Below are positions 14,700-18,472 of a stretch of 18,472 nucleotides of DNA, piece by piece. The stretch covers positions 1 to 18,472 of the forward strand of contig JBCBXA010000051.1 of the NCBI GenBank assembly GCA_039816825.1, in the 5' to 3' direction. The stretch's first letter is position 1. Every line of letters starts with the position of its first letter. Made by a program: the position numbers and the translations under genes. A model generated the notes under the pieces. The model worked only from the letters and a program-made list of their open reading frames with translations. It searched no databases and was not told the DNA's origin. The stretch comes from JBCBXA01 sp039816825. Lineage in GTDB: Bacteria; Pseudomonadota; Alphaproteobacteria; Rhizobiales; Rhizobiaceae.

Positions 14700-16580
14700 A
14701 TGACGCCCGCGATTTTCAGCTGGTTTGAACGCCGGCTCGAGCCTTATCCTTCTGAAGCGCCAAGGCAGCCGCCCGCCGGCCTGATGGCGTTCTGTGCGCA
14801 TTACACGCGCGGTGCCTGGCCGGCCCTCATTCTGATGGCTGTGCTGACGGCTGTGATTGCGGCGGGTGAGGTGTATCTCTTCGCATTGCTCGGACAGTTG
14901 GTGGACTGGCTGGTGGATCGTGATCGCGCCACCATCTGGTCGGAGGAGGGTGGGACGTTCGTCCTGATCGGCCTTCTCGTGGGCGTCGGCCTGCCGGTGT
15001 TGGTCGCCCTCCAGCGCATGATCATTCACCAGACACTGCTCGGCAATTACCCCATGCGCATTCGCTGGGAGTCGCACCGTTACATTCTCGGTCAGTCCTT
15101 CGGCTTCTATCAGAACGAGTTTGCCGGTCGCGTGGCGACCAAGGTTATGCAGACCTCACTGGCCGTGCGCGAAGTGGTGATGACCATGCTCGATGTGGTC
15201 AACTATGTTGGCGTCTACTTCCTCGGCATGCTGGTGCTGGTTGGCAGTTTTGACCCGGTGATGCTGATCCCATTCGTGCTGTGGCTGATTGCTTATGTGA
15301 CCATGCTGCGCTTCTTCCTGCCGCGCCTCCAGGAAGTATCGAAGCAGCAGGCTGATGCGCGCTCCATCATGACCGGACGTATAGTCGACAGCTACACCAA
15401 CATTGCGACCGTGAAGCTGTTTGCCGAAAGCCGCCGCGAGAATGCGTACGCAAAGGAAAGCATGGATGGCTTTCTGGACACCGTTTACGAGCAGATGCGC
15501 TGGGTCAGCCATCTGGGCGTGCTGCTTTACACCACCAACTCAATCCTCGTTGTTTCAGTGGCGGGTCTGGCCATCTACCAATGGAGCGTCAGCGCCATGA
15601 CGGTGGGCATGATCGCGGCTGCGGTTGGTCTGTCGCTTCGGCTCAACGGTATTTCTCAGTGGATCATGTGGGAAATGTCGCGCCTATTCGAGAACATCGG
15701 CACGGTGGAAGACGGCATCACCATGCTGACCCGCAATCGCGAAGTGTTGGACAAGCCCAACGCGCAGCCGCTGGCCGTAACCGAGGCCGGTATTCGGTTC
15801 GAGGGCGTGTCGTTCAACTACGGCAAGGACGAAGACGACGAACGTGGCTCCGTCATCGAAGGCCTGAGCCTGGATGTGAAGCCGGGTGAGAAAATTGGCC
15901 TCGTGGGCCGCTCTGGGGCCGGCAAGTCGACTCTGGTCAACCTGTTGCTCCGCTTCTACGACCTGTCCGGCGGTCAGATTTTGGTGGACGGTCAGTCCGT
16001 TTCCAATGTTCAGCAGGAGAGCTTGCGGGGGCATATGGGTGTCGTCACTCAAGATACTTCGCTGCTGCATCGTTCGGTTCGGGACAATCTCCTCTACGGT
16101 CGTCCAAACGCCACCGAAGAGCAGATGATCGCTGCCGCCAAGCAGGCTGAGGCGCACGATTTCATCCTCGATCTTGAGGATATGGAAGGCCGCAAGGGTT
16201 ATGACGCCCATGTGGGCGAGCGTGGCGTCAAGCTGTCCGGCGGACAGCGCCAACGGATCGCAATCGCGCGGGTTATCCTGAAAGACGCTCCGATTCTGCT
16301 GCTCGACGAGGCGACGTCTGCTCTCGATTCCGAGGTTGAGGCTGCCATCCAGTCATCCCTCTACGGCTTGATGGAGGGCAAGACGGTGATCGCCATCGCC
16401 CATCGCCTGTCCACGATTGCGCAGCTTGACCGGCTGATTGTGCTTGATGACGGTAAGATCATCGAGAGCGGAACTCATGACGAATTGATTCAGGCCGGCG
16501 GCCTCTATCAGCAACTCTGGGAGCGGCAGTCTGGCGGCTTCCTGGCAGTGCCGGATGACGAGTTCGAGGCGGCGCAATGA
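14700..16580 (+). CDS. ABC exporter, fused permease/ATPase (MsbA/MdlB-like)
   Basis: This 626-residue half-exporter has a soluble N-terminus (FSWFERRLEPYPSEAPRQPP), about six membrane helices within roughly residues 40-340, then a nucleotide-binding domain. Walker A is GLVGRSGAGKST (400-411), the Q-loop glutamine is Q451, the ABC signature LSGGQRQR starts at 512, Walker B is ILLLDE with D536-E537, and the switch histidine is H568. All catalytic residues are present, so ATP hydrolysis should be intact. The frame is open to an ATG at 14625, but 14700 is chosen because the paralogue at 17415 starts with the same kind of sequence (SRFEAIIDPF); the ribosome binding site is weak. Inner membrane; substrate unknown, lipid or hydrophobic compound by analogy. 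It may pair with the second exporter. Confidence 0.92.
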   Translation: MTPAIFSWFERRLEPYPSEAPRQPPAGLMAFCAHYTRGAWPALILMAVLTAVIAAGEVYLFALLGQLVDWLVDRDRATIWSEEGGTFVLIGLLVGVGLPVLVALQRMIIHQTLLGNYPMRIRWESHRYILGQSFGFYQNEFAGRVATKVMQTSLAVREVVMTMLDVVNYVGVYFLGMLVLVGSFDPVMLIPFVLWLIAYVTMLRFFLPRLQEVSKQQADARSIMTGRIVDSYTNIATVKLFAESRRENAYAKESMDGFLDTVYEQMRWVSHLGVLLYTTNSILVVSVAGLAIYQWSVSAMTVGMIAAAVGLSLRLNGISQWIMWEMSRLFENIGTVEDGITMLTRNREVLDKPNAQPLAVTEAGIRFEGVSFNYGKDEDDERGSVIEGLSLDVKPGEKIGLVGRSGAGKSTLVNLLLRFYDLSGGQILVDGQSVSNVQQESLRGHMGVVTQDTSLLHRSVRDNLLYGRPNATEEQMIAAAKQAEAHDFILDLEDMEGRKGYDAHVGERGVKLSGGQRQRIAIARVILKDAPILLLDEATSALDSEVEAAIQSSLYGLMEGKTVIAIAHRLSTIAQLDRLIVLDDGKIIESGTHDELIQAGGLYQQLWERQSGGFLAVPDDEFEAAQ

Positions 16581-16720
16581 AGAAGCCGTTGTTGTAGCGC
16601 TCGACATTTGGCGGCCGTTCTTAAGACGGTATGAACCCAGCTTGACGATCGCTCACTCACGAAAATGTGTTGTTAGCTTTCGAAGCGCAGACTTTGCTTG
16701 TCCTAAACGGAGGAGCGACC

Positions 16721-17335
16721 ATGCGCGTTATCGTAGCTCTTTTGCTTGCTGTGTTTTCCCTGTCTGCAACGATTGTTGAGGCTGAAGCGCGCCGGGGTGG
16801 CAGCGCTCAGACCATCAAGTTTGTATCGGAACTTCCTGATCTGCCGCTGTTCAACGAAATGCAGATAGACGACCAGCGACCGAAGCTGGGCTTTCGGCAT
16901 GAGCGCGTATCGGCGCTGGGCGTTCCATTTGCGGGTTCCACCAAGGGCGACTTCGTCCTCTAAGTTGAAACGCTCACCGGCTGGCGGTTTATTGAACTCG
17001 ACCAAAATCAGGTCGTCGCGATTGGCGAACTTCTGGGCCGCGACCTGATGAACGAGCAGCAGGTCTCGCTCCTTTCCATCCTGTGGGGCTGGTTTATAGC
17101 GGGGCCATTGTTGCTCTTGGGGCTGGTCAAAAAACTGGTCGATGCGCGTGGGCCGCGACCCGGTCGCCGCCAAACCGGCAGTACGGACATGGCCGCTCAG
17201 ATGCAGTTCGACTCAGCAAAATCCATGCCTTTGCCTTCGGTGTCGGCAGCGCGGCCGATGGCGGCCAGTGGTTCTGCTGCAAAACTGTCATCGGCCCCAG
17301 TCGCTCCAAGGACCACATTCGGGCAGCGCCGGTAG
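16721..17335 (+). pseudogene. Small exported/membrane protein gene broken by one in-frame TAA
   Basis: A strong ribosome binding site (GGAGG about 6 bases upstream) precedes the ATG at 16721. The frame encodes a signal peptide (about residues 1-22, VALLLAVFSLSA core) followed by a soluble segment to codon 80. Codon 81 is TAA (16961-16963). The same frame then stays open for another 123 sense codons to TAG at 17333-17335. The downstream part contains a membrane helix (about 115-137, LSILWGWFIAGPLLLLGLVKKL), then a basic and Ala/Ser/Pro-rich tail. Base composition and codon use do not change across the TAA. A single TAT/TAC (Tyr) to TAA change would explain this. Otherwise the gene makes an 80-residue secreted peptide, or the base is a sequencing error. 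Family not recognised. It lies between two paralogous ABC exporters. Confidence 0.7.
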
Positions 17336-17396
17336 CTGAGGACAACGGCATTGTGAGGATTCCAAAGGCGTTCGGCTACTCGTGATTGTTAGCCGC

Positions 17397-17407
17397 CAGC
17401 CTATATA
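17397..17407 (+). promoter_or_regulatory. -10-like element of the second ABC exporter gene
   Basis: CAGCCTATAT (17397-17406), with the -10-like hexamer TATATA (17402-17407), repeats the 10-mer seen before the first ABC gene. No good -35 could be found at the right distance. Transcription from it would begin right at the ATG at 17415, giving a leaderless message, although a weak AAGG is present. Confidence 0.35.
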
Positions 17408-17414
17408 AGGGTCC

Positions 17415-18472
17415 ATGTTCTCGGCCATTCTCTCTCGCTTTGAAGCCATCATTGATCCCTTTTCGGATCCGGCGCGCAGCGATCTGAAGAAGCGGCCACC
17501 GTCGGACAATGTGTTCGGCTTCATTGTCTATTTTGCCCGCCAGACACCTTGGGTCTTCGTGGCCATGCTGGTGTTTGGAACGGCGTCGGGCCTGATCGAG
17601 ATCGCTCTTTTCCGCGCGCTGGGCGCTGTCATCGATCTTCTGGGCAGCACGACCCCATCGGACATATTGGCAGTGTGGGGGCCGACTATTGCGGCCTTTA
17701 CGTTAGGCCTTGTGCTTGCGCGCTTTGTGATCGTTGCTCTGGTGACCCTGATGGAAGAGCAGGTGGTTGTGCCGCACTTCTTCCAAATGGTGCGATGGCA
17801 AAATCACAGCCACGTCTCGCGCCAGAGTGTGGGTTTCTTTCAGGATGATTTTGCGGGGCGGATTGTCTCCAAGGTCATGCAATCCGGTCAGGCTGTTGGC
17901 GATTTTCTGTCATCGCTTTTGCAAGTGATCCTGTTGTTCGTTTCCTATCTGGTGGGGTCTGTGCTGCTGCTCGCCCAGATGGACAGCCTGCTCCTCATCA
18001 CGCTGTCCGTGTGGGCGGTGCTCTACGCGCTTTTGGTCTGGTACTTCGTACCGAAAATCCGGGTGGCGGCCCGCGGCTTCTCCGAGGCAATTGCGCAGGT
18101 GAACGGCTTCATGGTGGATGCCTACAGCCACGCGCAACTGATGAAGGTCGACTCCAACGACAGCCGGGAGGACGCCTTCATGCGCGGTGGCATGGAGCAG
18201 TACATCACCCGCATTCGCGAGTTCACGAGGCTGATCACCGGCATGCGGCTGACCCTGGGTGCCTTGAATGCCCTGCTGGTCGCACTGGTTGTTTGGCAGA
18301 GCATTTTGCTTTGGCAGGCCGAATTGCTGAGCACCGGGGCTGTGGCCTTTGCCTTGCCACTTGTTTTGCGCCTCACATTCCTGTCTGGCCGTATGCTCGG
18401 CCAGTTCAATTCCCTGTTTCGGAACTACGGCACGATTCAGAATGCCATGGAGACGGTGTCTGAGCCTCTGCG
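17415..18472 (+). CDS. ABC exporter permease part, 3' end outside the window
   Basis: The frame runs 352 codons from the ATG at 17415 to the right edge without a stop. It encodes the soluble N-terminus SRFEAIIDPFSDPARSDLKKRPP and six predicted membrane helices (starting at about residue 38, TPWVFVAMLVFGTASGLIEI). It is clearly paralogous to the exporter at 14700: FFQDDFAGRIVSKVMQS here against FYQNEFAGRVATKVMQT there. The nucleotide-binding domain expected after about residue 340 lies beyond the window and cannot be checked. Inner membrane; likely forms a homo- or heterodimer with the first exporter. Start chosen from the paralogue's N-terminus and the ORF limit. Confidence 0.9.
   Translation, partial: MFSAILSRFEAIIDPFSDPARSDLKKRPPSDNVFGFIVYFARQTPWVFVAMLVFGTASGLIEIALFRALGAVIDLLGSTTPSDILAVWGPTIAAFTLGLVLARFVIVALVTLMEEQVVVPHFFQMVRWQNHSHVSRQSVGFFQDDFAGRIVSKVMQSGQAVGDFLSSLLQVILLFVSYLVGSVLLLAQMDSLLLITLSVWAVLYALLVWYFVPKIRVAARGFSEAIAQVNGFMVDAYSHAQLMKVDSNDSREDAFMRGGMEQYITRIREFTRLITGMRLTLGALNALLVALVVWQSILLWQAELLSTGAVAFALPLVLRLTFLSGRMLGQFNSLFRNYGTIQNAMETVSEPL

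Noticed and set aside
16642..16670. Promoter TTGACG followed by TGTGTT before the broken gene
   Set aside because: The -35 is good, but no hexamer at 16-18 bases resembles a -10 box, so a promoter call is not supported.

Overview
The window is GC-rich, densely coded bacterial chromosome. It most resembles an alphaproteobacterium, and by gene style possibly the Hyphomonadaceae/Maricaulales side of the class (inference). The support is an alphaproteobacterial-type MoxR / DUF58 / BatA-DUF4159 operon lying back to back with a DUF1285 / CoA-pyrophosphatase / CCA-transferase operon, a stand-alone two-CBS protein, an aerobic HemF, and ABC exporters with a family-typical soluble N-terminus. I see no rRNA, tRNA, insertion sequence, phage gene, CRISPR array or origin, and no gene-free stretch longer than about 245 bases.

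Layout. Positions 1-958 (minus) hold a metallophosphoesterase that runs off the left edge. It is divergent from a NUDIX hydrolase (1048-1533, plus). The NUDIX gene converges on a glutathionyl-hydroquinone reductase (1562-2548, minus), which is divergent from a GNAT acetyltransferase (2785-3306, plus). The GNAT stop codon shares a CTAG with the stop of a four-gene minus-strand operon. In transcription order this operon is MoxR ATPase (10202-9195), DUF58 protein (9192-8248), a 945-residue BatA-like/DUF4159 membrane protein (8248-5411) and a 697-residue membrane protein with a von Willebrand-A-like MIDAS motif (5396-3303). Divergent from moxR is a tightly overlapped plus-strand operon: DUF1285 (10446-11063), CoA pyrophosphatase (11060-11704) and CCA-adding enzyme (11697-12950). 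A hairpin-rich 151-base gap follows, then a CBS-pair protein (13102-13548). HemF (13558-14517) lies on the minus strand. An FNR/FixK-like box sits between hemF and a module of two paralogous ABC exporters (14700-16580, and 17415 to the right edge) that flank a small exported protein gene broken by one in-frame TAA (16721-17335).

How the parts work together. MoxR, DUF58 and the two membrane proteins look like one envelope machine: an AAA+ ATPase acting on MIDAS-type proteins, with large non-cytoplasmic domains on the last two subunits. Its substrate is unknown, and it is the least described system here. The DUF1285-NUDIX-CCA operon is housekeeping: CoA turnover and tRNA 3'-end maturation. The FNR-like box upstream of hemF suggests oxygen-responsive control of haem synthesis. 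The two ABC half-transporters share an N-terminal signature and a promoter-like 10-mer and may form a heterodimer, with the broken gene as a former accessory. All convergent gene pairs are separated by fewer than 30 bases or overlap, and I see no classical T-tailed terminator anywhere.
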